A DNA stretch of 64,000 nt, taken from positions 5,146,001-5,210,000 of the forward strand of contig NZ_CP114903.1 of NCBI RefSeq assembly GCF_027497255.1, given 5' to 3'. The translations under genes were made by a program, and so were the position numbers. Source of the DNA: Micromonospora sp. WMMD882. Its GTDB lineage: Bacteria > Actinomycetota > Actinomycetes > Mycobacteriales > Micromonosporaceae. The notes beneath the pieces were generated by a model that did not search any database, was not told the DNA's origin, and worked only from the letters and a program-made list of their open reading frames with translations. Positions 34,843 to 45,000 of this stretch are shown here, piece by piece (the stretch's first letter is position 1; each line of letters begins with the position of its first letter).

Positions 34843-36006
34843 TCACTTGTCGATGTCGCCGACCACGAAGAACATCGAGCCGAGGATGGCGATCAGGTCG
34901 GGCACCAGGCACCCGGGCAGCAGGGTCGCCAGCGCCTGCACGTTCGCGTACGAGGCGGTGCGCAGCTTGAGCCGCCACGGCGTCTTCTCGCCCCGCGAGA
35001 CCAGGTAGTAGCCGTTGATGCCGAGCGGGTTCTCGGTCCAGGCGTAGGTGTGCCCCTCGGGGGCCTTGACCACCTTCGGCAGCCGGGTGTTGACCGGCCC
35101 GGTGAGCCGGTCGACCCGGTCCAGGCACTGCCGGGCGAGGTCGAGGGAGACGCGTACCTGGTCGAGCAGCACGTCGAAGCGGGCGTGGCAGTCCCCGGTG
35201 GTGCGGGTGACCACCGGCACGTCCAGCTCGCCGTAGGCGAGGTACGGCTCGTCGCGGCGCAGGTCGAGGTCGAGGCCGGAGGCGCGGGCGACGGGCCCGG
35301 ACGCCCCGTACGCGGCGGCGTCGGCGGCGGAGAGCACCCCGACCCCGACGGTACGGGCCAGGAAGATCTCGTTACGCCGGATCAGGAGGTCCAGGTCGGG
35401 CAGGCGACGGCGTACCTCGTCGATGGCGGCGCGGGCCCGACCGGTCCAGCCGGCCGGCACCTCTTCCTTGAGGCCGCCGATCCGGTTGAACATGTAGTGG
35501 ATCCGGCCGCCGGAGACCTCCTCCATGACCGCCTGGAGGGTTTCCCGTTCCCGGAAGGCGTAGAACATCGGGGTGATCGCGCCGATCTCCAGCGGGTACG
35601 AGCCGAGGAACATCAGGTGGTTGAGCACCCGGTTCAGCTCGGCCAGCGCGGTACGCAGCCAGACGGCCCGCTCCGGCACCTCCAACCCCATCAGCCGCTC
35701 GACGGCCAGCACCACGCCCAGCTCGTTGGCGAAGGCGGACAGCCAGTCGTGCCGGTTGGCCAGCACGATGATCTGCCGGTAGTCGCGGACCTCGAAGAGC
35801 TTCTCCGCGCCCCGGTGCATGTACCCGATGACCGGGTCGCAGGAGACCACCCGTTCGCCGTCGAGGACCAGTTTCAACCGGAGCACCCCGTGGGTGGACG
35901 GGTGCTGCGGGCCGATGTTGAGCACCATGTCCGCGGTGTCCAACCCGGTCCCGGTGCCGACGGTCAGCTCACGCAGGCTCCCGGCGTCGGTGGTCATGCC
36001 CGTCAT
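34843..36006 (-). CDS. nuoD: NADH-quinone oxidoreductase subunit D (stand-alone nuoD paralogue)
   Basis: A 387-residue complex I 49-kDa-type subunit. The quinone-site motif GPQHPSTHG (H35, H39) and the [11 protein letters not shown] segment are intact, and the protein ends with the conserved FVVGDIDK. No other nuo gene is nearby, so this is probably an extra copy or an orphan subunit. It starts 10 bp after a MidA/NDUFAF7-type methyltransferase gene. NDUFAF7 methylates the equivalent subunit in mitochondria, and the target Arg (human Arg85) aligns with Arg65 here. ATG 36006 was used; ATG 35997 is possible. Confidence 0.93.
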   Translation of the reverse strand: MTGMTTDAGSLRELTVGTGTGLDTADMVLNIGPQHPSTHGVLRLKLVLDGERVVSCDPVIGYMHRGAEKLFEVRDYRQIIVLANRHDWLSAFANELGVVLAVERLMGLEVPERAVWLRTALAELNRVLNHLMFLGSYPLEIGAITPMFYAFRERETLQAVMEEVSGGRIHYMFNRIGGLKEEVPAGWTGRARAAIDEVRRRLPDLDLLIRRNEIFLARTVGVGVLSAADAAAYGASGPVARASGLDLDLRRDEPYLAYGELDVPVVTRTTGDCHARFDVLLDQVRVSLDLARQCLDRVDRLTGPVNTRLPKVVKAPEGHTYAWTENPLGINGYYLVSRGEKTPWRLKLRTASYANVQALATLLPGCLVPDLIAILGSMFFVVGDIDK

Positions 36007-36016
36007 CGTGCCACGT

Positions 36017-37174
36017 TCACCGCCGCTCGAAGGTGGTCGGCCCGGCGGAGCGAGGTGGGTTCCGGTCGGGGGTCGCCGGGCCTGGGCCGCCGCCGGCCGA
36101 ACCGGCCACCGTGAGCGGCGGTGGCATGCCCACCGGTTGCAGCAGCCACCAGTGCCCACCGAGCCCGGCCGGGTCGGTCAGCTCGGCGACCTCGGACGCG
36201 GTGGCGAGCGCGTGCAGGTAACCGGCCGGGTCGGCGTGGGCCAGCGTCAGCGGCGGTCGTCCGCCGTCGGCCCCGAGCGCGCGCAGCGCCTCCCGCTGCC
36301 GGAGCAGCGCGTACGGTGTGTCGCGCGCCGGCCCGCCGCCACGAGCCTGGCCGGCGGCGGCCGTCCCCCCGGCTCCGGCGGCGATCGCGCCGGCGGTGGC
36401 GACGGCGTCGATGGCGACGTGCGCGGTCAGGTCGCGGGAGCCGTCCGGCGTCGGCGGCGTCTGCCGGCCGTCGCGGTACCCGGTGAGCGTCCCGTCGACC
36501 GGGCGGCTGGTCCGCAGGTGCCCGTAGTCCACGGCCAGGGCCAGCCCCCGGTCCACCGCCCGGACGGCGTCCGCCCAGGCGACGTCCCGGGGCCGGCCGA
36601 TCTCGGCCCGGGCGCCCGGCGTCGGGTCCGGCCACCAGGCGGCGAGCCATTCGGCGTCGGCCGGCTCGACCGGCCCGCCCACCGACTCCCGCCCGGCCGG
36701 GTCGACCAGGACGGTCCGCCAGCCGTCGTCGCCGGCCACCGCCACGTCCAGGGGTACGTTGTCCAGCCACTCCGTCGCCACCAGCAGCCCGGTGATCCGC
36801 TGCGGCAGCCGGTCCCGCCAGCCGATCGGCGTGGGCAGGCCCGGCGGACGGGCCGCCAACTCGACCCCGGTCAGCCGGAGCCGGTCGAGCAGCGCCGGCC
36901 GGCCGCCGCCATCACCCGCCGGTCGGGCGACGACCAGCCGGGCCAGGGTGGTCAGCAGCTCGCCACGCCCCGCGCCGACGTCCACCACGTCCAGCCGGTC
37001 GGGGTGGCCGAGGGCGGCGTCGACCCGTTCGACCAGGCGCAGCAGGGCCGTCCCGAACGCCGGGGACGCGTGCACGCTGGTCCGGAAGTGCGCGGCCGGT
37101 CCCGCCCCGGCGACGAAGAACCCACCGGGGCCGTAGAGGGCGCCGGTCATCGCCGCCCGCCAACCGACGCTCAT
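36017..37174 (-). CDS. SAM-dependent methyltransferase, MidA/NDUFAF7 family
   Basis: A 385-residue class I methyltransferase with the SAM-binding motif [17 protein letters not shown] near residues 61-77 and the family start GPGGFF ([10 protein letters not shown]). Mitochondrial NDUFAF7 dimethylates an arginine of the complex I subunit NDUFS2. The gene here is directly upstream of, and probably co-transcribed with, the NDUFS2 homologue nuoD. An Ala/Gly-rich insert ([22 protein letters not shown]) lies near residue 265. It is divergent from the phytase gene. Confidence 0.85.
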   Translation of the reverse strand: MSVGWRAAMTGALYGPGGFFVAGAGPAAHFRTSVHASPAFGTALLRLVERVDAALGHPDRLDVVDVGAGRGELLTTLARLVVARPAGDGGGRPALLDRLRLTGVELAARPPGLPTPIGWRDRLPQRITGLLVATEWLDNVPLDVAVAGDDGWRTVLVDPAGRESVGGPVEPADAEWLAAWWPDPTPGARAEIGRPRDVAWADAVRAVDRGLALAVDYGHLRTSRPVDGTLTGYRDGRQTPPTPDGSRDLTAHVAIDAVATAGAIAAGAGGTAAAGQARGGGPARDTPYALLRQREALRALGADGGRPPLTLAHADPAGYLHALATASEVAELTDPAGLGGHWWLLQPVGMPPPLTVAGSAGGGPGPATPDRNPPRSAGPTTFERR

Positions 37175-37228
37175 CAGTTCATCCCGGGTTCAGCTCGTGT
37201 CACCGTGCCGACCCTACGGTGAGGCGGT

Positions 37229-38518
37229 ATGCGACGACTCCTGATCCCCGCCCTGGCGGTGACTCCCCTGCTGGTGGCCGGAACGACGGTGGTCGCCGCG
37301 CCGGCGGCGGCCCACCGGGCCGGCCTGCTCACGTCCGTCCGCGCCGTGACCGAGACGCCGTCGCTGTTCGACGACGGGGCGGGCGGTGACGCCGACGCCG
37401 ACGACCCGGCGATCTGGCTGCACCCGACCGACCGGGCACGGAGCCTGGTCGTCCTCACCGCCAAGAACGGTGGCCTGCGGGTCTACGACCTGGCGGCCCG
37501 GGAACGGCAGGCGGTCCCCGCCCCGCCCGCGCCGGGGCCGGCCGACGAGGCGGGCCGGTTCAACAACGTCGACCTGGTCACCAACTTCCGCCTGGCGGGG
37601 CGGACGGTGGACCTGGCCGTGGTCACCGACCGGGGTCGGGACCAGCTCCGGTTCTACCGGATCGACCCGGTCACCCGGTCGCTCACCGACGTCACCGCCG
37701 CGCGCGTGCCGTACGCGTTCAGCGCCGACCAGGCCGAGGTCAACGAGCAGCGCACCGCGTACGGCCTGGGCGTGCACACCGGACCGGACGGCGTGTCGTA
37801 CGCGGTGGTGAGCCGCCGGAGCACACCGGAGGTGGGTGTCTTCCGGATCGTGGCCCAGGGGGACCGGGTCGGTTACCTGCCGGTGGACCGGTTGGCCCTG
37901 CCGTCGACGTTCACCCTGCCGGACGGCCGGCCCTGGTCGCCGTGCGCCGACCCGGGTGACGGGCCGCAGGTGGAGGGGACGGTGGTGGACCCGGCCACCG
38001 GCACGGTGTACCTGGCCCAGGAGACGGTGGGGCTGTGGCGGGTGTCACTGCGGGGCGGCCGGTTCGCCGGTACCCCCCAGGTGGTGGAACACACCCGCGA
38101 GTTCGGCATCCCGGCGGTCTTCGACGTCGAGGAGGACGACTGCGTGGTCGACTACGCCGCCGACCCGGGTTTCGGCGGCCGGATCGCCGCCGACGTGGAG
38201 GGGCTGACCATCTACCGGACCGGCCGGTTCACCGGCGCCCTCGTGGTCTCCAGTCAGGGCGACGACACCTTCTACACGTACGACCGGCGGAGCAACCGGC
38301 CGACGGGGCGGTTCGCGGTGGTCGACGGCCCGGTGGACGGGGCGCAGGAGTGCGACGGCGCGGCGGTGGTGTCCACCCCGCTGCCCGGGTACCCCGGGGG
38401 TCTGCTGGTGGTGCACGACGGGCAGAACACCCCGACTGTGCCGGACGGGGACGGCGAGCCCCGACCGGCGACGAACGTGAAGTTCCTCGACGCCGGATTC
38501 CTCCGCGCGACCCGTTGA
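37229..38518 (+). CDS. Secreted beta-propeller phytase
   Basis: A 429-residue protein with an N-terminal signal peptide (RRLLIPALAVTPLLVAGTTVVAAPAAAHR) and a beta-propeller phytase (3-phytase, alkaline, Ca2+-dependent) domain. Typical stretches are DADDPAIWLHPTD, FNNVDLVTNF, YGLGVH, EGTVVDPATG, DVEGLTIY and SSQGDDTFYTYDR. It would release phosphate from phytate outside the cell. ATG 37229 has GTGAGG upstream, and TACGGT at 37213 could be the -10. A strong hairpin follows the gene. Confidence 0.92.
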   Translation: MRRLLIPALAVTPLLVAGTTVVAAPAAAHRAGLLTSVRAVTETPSLFDDGAGGDADADDPAIWLHPTDRARSLVVLTAKNGGLRVYDLAARERQAVPAPPAPGPADEAGRFNNVDLVTNFRLAGRTVDLAVVTDRGRDQLRFYRIDPVTRSLTDVTAARVPYAFSADQAEVNEQRTAYGLGVHTGPDGVSYAVVSRRSTPEVGVFRIVAQGDRVGYLPVDRLALPSTFTLPDGRPWSPCADPGDGPQVEGTVVDPATGTVYLAQETVGLWRVSLRGGRFAGTPQVVEHTREFGIPAVFDVEEDDCVVDYAADPGFGGRIAADVEGLTIYRTGRFTGALVVSSQGDDTFYTYDRRSNRPTGRFAVVDGPVDGAQECDGAAVVSTPLPGYPGGLLVVHDGQNTPTVPDGDGEPRPATNVKFLDAGFLRATR

Positions 38519-38519
38519 C

Positions 38520-38559
38520 CACCGGACGGGGCCGACCCCGCGCACGGCCCCGTCCGGTG
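38520..38559 (+). terminator. Perfect 14-bp hairpin after the phytase gene
   Basis: CACCGGACGGGGCC, a 12-base loop, then the exact complement, beginning 2 bp after the phytase stop. There is no T-run. It is very likely the phytase terminator. Confidence 0.7.
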
Positions 38560-38653
38560 CCGGTGAAGGTTTTCACATGACCTGGGTCCGTCGATGATCG
38601 CGGCGCATACTTGCGCTTGACCGGTACCCAGCATCGAGGACTGGATCACCCAC

Positions 38654-39703
38654 ATGAGCGCATCGTCGCGCCCGCGTCCGGCCGCCCCCGTCGGGGCCGC
38701 CGGCTCACCGGGCCGCTCCGCAGCCGTTTCCCGCAGCCTCACCGTCGGTGTGCTCGGCGCCGGCCGGGTGGGCGCCGTGCTGGGCGCGGCGCTCGCCGCC
38801 GCCGGGCACCGGGTGGCCGCCGTGTCCGGCGGCGGCTCGACCGGCTCTGCCGCCACGGTTTCGGTCTCCGCCACCACCTCGGTCACCGTGTCCACCGCCA
38901 CCGCCACCGCTTCCGCGGCGCGGGCCGCGCTGCTGCTGCCGGAGGCGCCCCGCCGCCCGGCGGTCGAGGTCGCCCGGGCCGCCACCGACCTGCTGCTGGT
39001 CGCGGTCCCCGACGACGCGCTCGCCGGCGTGATGGCCGGGCTCGCCGGGGCGGGCGCGCTGCGCCCCGGCCAGGTGGTCGCGCACACCTCCGGCGCGCAC
39101 GGGCTGGCCGTGCTCGCCCCGGCCGTCGCGGCGGGGGCCCGGCCGCTCGCGCTGCACCCCGCGATGACCTTCACCGGTACGCCCGACGACCTGGACCGCC
39201 TGCCCGGCGTCTCGTACGGGGTGACCGCCCCGGCGGAGCTGCGCGCGCTGGCCGCCCGGTTGGTCACCGACCTGGGGGGCGTGCCGGAGTGGATCCCGGA
39301 GGCGGAGCGCCCGCTCTACCACGCGGCCCTGGCGCACGGCGCGAACCATCTGGTCACCCTGGTCAACGAGGCGGCCGACCGGCTGCGTGACGCCGGGGTG
39401 GACGAGCCGGCCCGGGTGCTCGCCCCGCTGCTGCGGGCCGCCCTGGCCAACGCGCTGCGGCTCGGCGACGACGCGCTGACCGGCCCGGTGTCCCGGGGCG
39501 ACGCCGGCACCGTGGCCCGCCACCTCGACCGGTTGACCGCCACCGCGCCCGACTCGGTCGAGGCGTACCTGGCTCTGGCCCGGCGGACCGCCGACCGGGC
39601 GATCGCGGCCGGGCGGCTCCGCCCGGCCGACGCGGAGCCGTTGCTCGGCGTGCTGGACGTCGCGCGCCGGGAGGCGGCCGCGAACCGGGAGGTGATGGCA
39701 TGA
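38654..39703 (+). CDS. Rossmann-fold / DUF2520 protein (pantothenate-operon associated)
   Basis: A 349-residue protein with an N-terminal NADP-binding Rossmann fold ([22 protein letters not shown]) and a C-terminal DUF2520 helical domain ([27 protein letters not shown]). It resembles small ketopantoate reductase-like or pyrroline-carboxylate reductase-like proteins and is encoded with panC/panD in actinobacteria. No panE is in the window, so a ketopantoate reductase-like role is possible but unproven. A Ser/Thr/Val-rich insert of ~25 residues lies after the first beta-alpha unit. The end overlaps panC (ATGA). Confidence 0.85.
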   Translation: MSASSRPRPAAPVGAAGSPGRSAAVSRSLTVGVLGAGRVGAVLGAALAAAGHRVAAVSGGGSTGSAATVSVSATTSVTVSTATATASAARAALLLPEAPRRPAVEVARAATDLLLVAVPDDALAGVMAGLAGAGALRPGQVVAHTSGAHGLAVLAPAVAAGARPLALHPAMTFTGTPDDLDRLPGVSYGVTAPAELRALAARLVTDLGGVPEWIPEAERPLYHAALAHGANHLVTLVNEAADRLRDAGVDEPARVLAPLLRAALANALRLGDDALTGPVSRGDAGTVARHLDRLTATAPDSVEAYLALARRTADRAIAAGRLRPADAEPLLGVLDVARREAAANREVMA

Positions 39704-40548
39704 CCGACGTGGCGCACACCCGCGCCGAGCTGGCCGCGCTGCGGGCCGGGCTGACCGGCACGGTCGGCGTGGTGATGACCATGGGCGCGTTGCACGACGG
39801 GCACGAGGCGCTGCTGCGCGCCGCCCGGGAGCAGGCCGACCACGTGCTGGTGACGATCTTCGTCAACCCGCTCCAGTTCGGCCCGAACGAGGACTTCGAC
39901 AGGTACCCGCGCACCCTGGACGCGGACCTGGCGGTCTGCCGGCGGGCCGGCGCGGACGCGGTCTTCGCCCCGTCGGTGGCGGAGATGTACCCGGGCGGGC
40001 AGCCGACGGTCCGGCTCGACCCGGGGCCGCCCGGCGCCGAGCTGGAGGGCGAGAGCCGACCCGGCTTCTTCCACGGCGTGCTCACCGTCGTCCTGAAGCT
40101 GCTCCAGCTCACCCGGCCCGACGTGGCCTTCTTCGGCGAGAAGGACTACCAGCAGCTCACCCTGGTCCGGCGGATGGTCCGGGACCTCGACGTGCCGGTC
40201 CGGATCGTCGGGGTGCCCACCGTCCGGGAGCCGGACGGGCTGGCCCTGTCCAGCCGTAACCGGTACCTCTCACCGACCGAACGGAAGGCCGCCCTGGCCC
40301 TGTCCGCCGCGCTGTCGGCGGGCGACGAGGCGGCCCGGGACGGCTGCTCCGCGCAGGACGTGCTGGCCACCGCGCACGTCACGTTCGACCTGGCCGCCGG
40401 GGCGGACGCGAGGCTGGACTACCTCGCGCTCACCGACCCGGAGCTGGAGCCCGGGCCGGGCCCCGGCCCGGCCCGGCTGCTGATCGCCGCCCGGGTCGGA
40501 GCCACCAGACTCATCGACAACGTGGAGATCCGGCTCGGTCCCCGGTGA
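39700..40548 (+). CDS. panC: Pantothenate synthetase
   Basis: ATP-dependent ligase joining pantoate and beta-alanine. The 282-residue protein has the HxGH adenylation motif in [13 protein letters not shown] (residues about 27-39), the [10 protein letters not shown] motif and the KMSKS-like [10 protein letters not shown]. Its start overlaps the DUF2520 stop. The beta-alanine it uses is made by PanD, encoded 51 bp downstream. Confidence 0.97.
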   Translation: MTDVAHTRAELAALRAGLTGTVGVVMTMGALHDGHEALLRAAREQADHVLVTIFVNPLQFGPNEDFDRYPRTLDADLAVCRRAGADAVFAPSVAEMYPGGQPTVRLDPGPPGAELEGESRPGFFHGVLTVVLKLLQLTRPDVAFFGEKDYQQLTLVRRMVRDLDVPVRIVGVPTVREPDGLALSSRNRYLSPTERKAALALSAALSAGDEAARDGCSAQDVLATAHVTFDLAAGADARLDYLALTDPELEPGPGPGPARLLIAARVGATRLIDNVEIRLGPR

Positions 40549-40599
40549 CCATCCCACCCGGGCCGACCGGCCCGGGTCGAACCGCGAGAGGCGTATCCG

Positions 40600-41025
40600 A
40601 TGTACCGCACGATGCTCAAGTCGAAGATCCACCGGGCCACGGTGACCCAGGCCGACCTGCACTACGTCGGCTCGGTCACCGTCGACCAGGATCTCCTCGA
40701 CGCCGCCGACCTGCTCCCCGGCGAGCAGGTGGCGATCGTGGACATCACCAACGGCGCGCGGCTGGAGACGTACGTGATCCCGGGCGTGCGGGGCAGTGGC
40801 GTGATCGGCATCAACGGGGCCGCCGCGCACCTGGTGCACCCCGGTGACCTCGTCATCCTCATCTCGTACGGGCAGATGGACGACGTCGAGGCGCGCACGT
40901 ACCAGCCCCGGGTGGTGCACGTGGACGCCGACAACCGGGTGATCGAGTTGAACGCGGACGCGGCCGGGGTGGCCCCGGGCATGGTGGGCGACCCGGTACG
41001 CGGGGACCTGCTGGCCGCCCGCTGA
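40600..41025 (+). CDS. panD: Aspartate 1-decarboxylase proenzyme
   Basis: Makes beta-alanine from L-aspartate. The 141-residue proenzyme self-cleaves between Gly24 and Ser25 (HYVGSVTVD), Ser25 becoming the pyruvoyl cofactor. Other conserved stretches are [10 protein letters not shown] and [22 protein letters not shown] lies upstream of ATG 40600. It completes a DUF2520-panC-panD unit, with coaX a few kb downstream. Confidence 0.97.
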   Translation: MYRTMLKSKIHRATVTQADLHYVGSVTVDQDLLDAADLLPGEQVAIVDITNGARLETYVIPGVRGSGVIGINGAAAHLVHPGDLVILISYGQMDDVEARTYQPRVVHVDADNRVIELNADAAGVAPGMVGDPVRGDLLAAR

Positions 41026-41151
41026 GGCGCGACCCCGTCGGCGCGGGCGTCCGGTTTCGGCCTGCCCCTGCGGTCTGTTACCGGAGGGTCATTTCTGGTT
41101 ACCCTTACCGCGCGCCGTCGGGGCGACGGCCGTTGGCTGGGGGAGGCCACG

Positions 41152-42054
41152 ATGGGCCGTACGGGAAGAGGGCTGGCGGCGGCTTTGCTGACGGTCGCCC
41201 TGCTGGCGTCGACCGGCTGCGCCGGCTCCGACGGCCTCGACGGTGACCTGGTCGACGACTGGCGGCCGATGGCCGCGCCGGGGCCGTTCGTCCCGCCCGC
41301 CGGGGTCTGCCAGGTGGCCGACTTCGCCGACGTGGTCACCCTCGCCGCGTTCGCGCCGGTGGACTGCGGCGTCCCGCACCGGCTGGAGGTGGCGCACGTC
41401 GGCACGTTCCCGCCGGCCGTGACGGCCCCACCGGCGGTGGACTCGGCGGCGATGCGGGAGGCGTTCGCCACCTGCGACACCCGGGCCTCGCAGTACGTGG
41501 GGGACGAGTGGCGGGTGGGTCGGCTGCGGCTGGGGGTGGCGTTGCCGTCGAAGCCGGCGTGGGCGGCCGGGGCCCGCTGGTACCGCTGCGACCTGACCGA
41601 GCTGGACACCGTCGAGCAGGCGGCCCGGACGGTGCTGCGCTCGGGCAGCCTGCGGGACGCGTTGAAGGGCGCCTCGCCGCTGCGGCTGGGCTGCCACGAC
41701 GCGCAGACCGCCCGGCAGTTGGGCGTGCAGCGGCTGGTCCCGGTGGACTGCGCGAAGGCGCACGACGCCGAGTTCGCCGGGGTGTGGAAGGCGCCGGACC
41801 GACCGTACCCGGGCAAGCCCGCCGACTGGGCCCCGGTCTACACCGGCTGCCGGTCGGCCCTGGCCCGGTACGCCGGGCTGCCGGTCGACGACTACCTGCG
41901 GTTCCGTACCGACGTGGTGGTCCGTCCGCCCGCGCCGACCCGGTGGAAGGTCGGCGACCGGGGGGTCCGCTGCTACCTGTGGCTCAGCGACCGTACGGTG
42001 ACCCGTTCCCTCAAGGGCGCCGGCCCGGCCGCCCTGCCCATCCGTTCCCGCTGA
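41152..42054 (+). CDS. Septum_form-type exported lipoprotein
   Basis: A 300-residue lipoprotein; the lipobox S-T-G-C23 follows the hydrophobic signal. Two related modules are visible, DCGVPHRLEVAHVG near residue 75 and DCAKAHDAEFAGVW near residue 200, each with the C..H..E/D pattern of the actinobacterial septum-formation (Septum_form) domain. Additional paired cysteines suggest disulfides. The gene lies between panD and nadB, and its own promoter may include the TTACCCTTAC stretch near 41100. The role is not established. Confidence 0.75.
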   Translation: MGRTGRGLAAALLTVALLASTGCAGSDGLDGDLVDDWRPMAAPGPFVPPAGVCQVADFADVVTLAAFAPVDCGVPHRLEVAHVGTFPPAVTAPPAVDSAAMREAFATCDTRASQYVGDEWRVGRLRLGVALPSKPAWAAGARWYRCDLTELDTVEQAARTVLRSGSLRDALKGASPLRLGCHDAQTARQLGVQRLVPVDCAKAHDAEFAGVWKAPDRPYPGKPADWAPVYTGCRSALARYAGLPVDDYLRFRTDVVVRPPAPTRWKVGDRGVRCYLWLSDRTVTRSLKGAGPAALPIRSR

Positions 42055-42056
42055 TC

Positions 42057-42118
42057 CCGCCCGGCGGCAGGCGTCGGGCCCCCGGTTGCCCACGGTCGGG
42101 CCTGCCGGGAGGGCGGGT
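42057..42118 (+). terminator. Imperfect hairpin before nadB
   Basis: CGGCAGGC at 42065-42072 pairs with GCCTGCCG at 42100-42107, and flanking CCCGCC/GGCGGG can extend the stem across small bulges. It follows the lipoprotein stop directly, so a terminator role is plausible. Confidence 0.4.
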
Positions 42119-42202
42119 CGGGAAGGTGCTCTTGCCGACATTCGGGCAGCCCGGACCGGCCCCGGCGGTGCGTCGGCCGGGGCGGCGCGGTTGACTGTGC
42201 TC

Positions 42203-43948
42203 ATGGAGCTGTCGACCGTCGAGCTGCCCCGGCTTCCGCACCTGCTGGCCGCGCCCGCGCCCGGCTGGGTGGAGACCACCGACGTGATCGTGGTGGGGTC
42301 CGGGGTCGCCGGGCTGACCGCCGCGCTGCACCTGCGGGAGGCGGGGCTGCACGTCACCGTGGTCACCAAGGTCAACATCGACGAGGGCTCGACCCGCTGG
42401 GCGCAGGGCGGCATCGCCGCCGTGCTCGACCCGGCGGACACCCCGGCCGCCCACGCGTACGACACCGAGGTCGCCGGGGTGGGGCTCTGCGACCCGACGG
42501 CGGTGCGGGTGCTGGTGGAGGAGGGCCCGGCCCGGCTGCGGGAGCTGATGCGGATCGGGGCGGAGTTCGACAGGCGCCCGGACGGCTCGCTGATGCTGAC
42601 CCGGGAGGGCGGGCACCGGGCGGACCGGATCGTGCACGCCGGCGGCGACGCCACCGGCGCCGAGGTGCAGCGCGCCCTGCACGCCGCGGTCCGCCGTGAC
42701 CCGTGGATCCGGCTGGTCGAGCACGCCCTGGTGCTGGACCTGCTGCGGGCCGCCGGCGACGGCCCGGACGGGCTGGGCCCGGCCTGCGGCATCACCCTGC
42801 ACGTGCTCGGCGAGGGCAGCGAGGACGGCGTCGGGGCGCTGCTGGCCCGCGCGGTGGTGCTGGCCACCGGCGGGATGGGGCAGGTCTTCTCGGCGACCAC
42901 CAACCCGGCCGTGTCGACCGGGGACGGCGTGGCGCTGGCGCTGCGGGCCGGCGCGGCCGTCACCGACGTGGAGTTCGTCCAGTTCCATCCGACCGCGCTG
43001 ATCGTGCCGGAGCCCACCCGGGTGCCCGGGGCCGGGCACGCCCAGCAGCCGCTGGTCTCCGAGGCGCTGCGGGGTGAGGGCGCGCACCTGGTCGACGCGG
43101 ACGGCAAGCGGTTCATGGTCGGGCAGCACGAGCTGGCCGAGCTGGCTCCCCGGGACGTGGTCGCCAAGGGCATCCACCGGGTGCTGCTGGCCACCGGCGC
43201 GGACCACGTCCACCTGGACGCCCGGCACCTGGGCGGCGAGCGGCTGGCCCGTCGGTTCCCGACCATCGTGGCGTCCTGCCTGGCCATCGGGGTGGACCCG
43301 GCGACCGACCTGATCCCGGTGGCCCCGGCCGCCCACTACGCGTCCGGCGGCGTCCGCACCGACCTGCGCGGTCGGACCACCATCCCCGGCCTGTACGCGT
43401 GCGGCGAGGTCGCCTGCACGGGCGTGCACGGCGCGAACCGGCTGGCCAGCAACTCTCTGCTGGAGGGGCTGGTGTTCTCCCGCCGGATCGCCGAGGACAT
43501 CGCCCGGGGGCTGCCGGAGCAGGTCCAGCCCGCGCCGACCGGGGCGTGGGTCGGCGGTGGCGGCTGGGTGGTGTCGCCGGAGGCGACGCCGGCGTTGCAG
43601 CGGGCGATGACCCGGGGCGCCGGGGTGCTCCGGTCGGCCGCCACCCTGGCCGGGACGGCCGCGGCGCTGACCGGGGTCGGCGCTGGCCGGGCCGAGCCGG
43701 GGACGCCGAGCTGGGAGGCGACGAACCTGGTCACCGTGGCGTCGGCGCTGGTCGCCGCCGCGTACGCCCGCCGGGAGACCCGTGGCTGCCACTGGCGGGA
43801 GGACTTCCCGACCGCCGACGGATCCTGGCGTGGCCACCTGGTCGGCTCGATCGGGTCGGCCGGCGGGCTGACGCACCGGTGGGAGGAGTCGCCGGATCCG
43901 GCGGACGCGCCCGTCCGGGGCGCCCGACAGGGGGAGGGAACAGCGTGA
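42203..43948 (+). CDS. nadB: L-aspartate oxidase
   Basis: FAD enzyme oxidising L-aspartate to iminoaspartate in de novo NAD synthesis. The 581-residue protein has the dinucleotide-binding motif VVGSGVAGLTAAL near residues 33-45, GSTRWAQGGIAA, the substrate-site region FVQFHPTA, and the C-terminal helical domain. ATG 42203 is taken as the start although no good ribosome site precedes it; GTG 42197 is possible. It overlaps nadC by GTGA. The partner nadA is not in the window. Confidence 0.95.
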   Translation: MELSTVELPRLPHLLAAPAPGWVETTDVIVVGSGVAGLTAALHLREAGLHVTVVTKVNIDEGSTRWAQGGIAAVLDPADTPAAHAYDTEVAGVGLCDPTAVRVLVEEGPARLRELMRIGAEFDRRPDGSLMLTREGGHRADRIVHAGGDATGAEVQRALHAAVRRDPWIRLVEHALVLDLLRAAGDGPDGLGPACGITLHVLGEGSEDGVGALLARAVVLATGGMGQVFSATTNPAVSTGDGVALALRAGAAVTDVEFVQFHPTALIVPEPTRVPGAGHAQQPLVSEALRGEGAHLVDADGKRFMVGQHELAELAPRDVVAKGIHRVLLATGADHVHLDARHLGGERLARRFPTIVASCLAIGVDPATDLIPVAPAAHYASGGVRTDLRGRTTIPGLYACGEVACTGVHGANRLASNSLLEGLVFSRRIAEDIARGLPEQVQPAPTGAWVGGGGWVVSPEATPALQRAMTRGAGVLRSAATLAGTAAALTGVGAGRAEPGTPSWEATNLVTVASALVAAAYARRETRGCHWREDFPTADGSWRGHLVGSIGSAGGLTHRWEESPDPADAPVRGARQGEGTA

Positions 43949-44901
43949 GGGAACAGACACGGCAGGCGCTGCGGGAGGCCGACCTGGACCCGGCCGAGGT
44001 GCGACGGGTCGTCGGGACCGCCCTGCTGGAGGACCTCGGGCCGACGTACCGGGACGTCACCAGCCTGGCCACCATCCCGGCCGGGCAGACCGACACGGCC
44101 GACCTGGTGGCCCGGGCGGACGGCGTGGTCGCCGGCCTGGCCGTGGCCGCGGCGGTCTTCGAGATGGTCGACGCGGTGAGCGACACGGCGGGCGACGGCC
44201 GGCGGGACGCGTCGGGCGGCACGGGGGGCCACGCGGGGACCGGCGGCGGCCGTACGGTCGAGGTGTCGCTGGTCGCGGTCGACGGCGCGCGGGTGGCCCG
44301 CGGCGACGTGCTGGCCACGGTGACCGGCCCGACCCGCGCCCTGCTGACCGCCGAGCGGACGGCGCTGAACCTGCTCTGCCGGATGTCCGGCGTGGCCACC
44401 CACACCCGGGCCTGGGCGGACGCGCTCGCCGGCACGAAGGCGATGGTGCTGGACACCCGGAAGACCACCCCGGGTCTGCGCGCCCTGGAGAAGTACGCGG
44501 TCCGGGCCGGCGGCGGCACCAACAAGCGGATGGGTCTGTACGACGTCGCGATGATCAAGGACAACCACAAGTACGCGGCCGGCGGGATCGCCGCCGCCTA
44601 CCACCGGGTCCGGGCGGCGTTCCCGCAGGTGCCGGTGCAGGTGGAGGTGGACACCCTGGCCGAGGCGGTGGAGGCGGTGGAGGCCGGCGCGGACTTCCTC
44701 CTGCTGGACAACATGACCCCGGCAACGCTGGCCGAGGTGGTGGCCGCGGTCGGGGACCGGGCCGAGCTGGAGGCGACCGGCGGGCTGACCCTGGAGGTGG
44801 CGCCCGCGTACGCGGCCACCGGCGTCGACTACCTCTCGGTGGGCGCGCTGACCCACTCCTCGCCGATCCTGGACATCGCCCTCGACCTGCGTTCCCGGTA
44901 G
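43945..44901 (+). CDS. nadC: Nicotinate-nucleotide pyrophosphorylase (carboxylating)
   Basis: Quinolinate phosphoribosyltransferase that forms nicotinate mononucleotide. The 318-residue protein has LEDLGPTYRDVTS, the conserved DTRKTTPGLRALEKYAV block, and MIKDNH. It is ~30 residues longer than most family members because of a Gly/Asp/Ala-rich insert (residues about 80-108, SDTAGDGRRDASGGTGGHAG). GTG 43945 overlaps the nadB stop. Confidence 0.95.
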   Translation: MREQTRQALREADLDPAEVRRVVGTALLEDLGPTYRDVTSLATIPAGQTDTADLVARADGVVAGLAVAAAVFEMVDAVSDTAGDGRRDASGGTGGHAGTGGGRTVEVSLVAVDGARVARGDVLATVTGPTRALLTAERTALNLLCRMSGVATHTRAWADALAGTKAMVLDTRKTTPGLRALEKYAVRAGGGTNKRMGLYDVAMIKDNHKYAAGGIAAAYHRVRAAFPQVPVQVEVDTLAEAVEAVEAGADFLLLDNMTPATLAEVVAAVGDRAELEATGGLTLEVAPAYAATGVDYLSVGALTHSSPILDIALDLRSR

Positions 44902-44904
44902 CGC

Positions 44905-44947
44905 CGCTCCGGCCGGCGGCCCGGTCGGCGTGTCGTCGGCCGGAGCG
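44905..44947 (+). terminator. Hairpin after nadC
   Basis: CGCTCCGGCCG at 44905-44915 pairs perfectly with CGGCCGGAGCG at 44937-44947 over a 21-base loop, starting 3 bp after the nadC stop. Confidence 0.6.
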
Positions 44948-45000
44948 TCGACGCGCTCGCCGCCCGCGTCCGCTCCGGCGGCGTTGTCTAGGCTGCGTTC

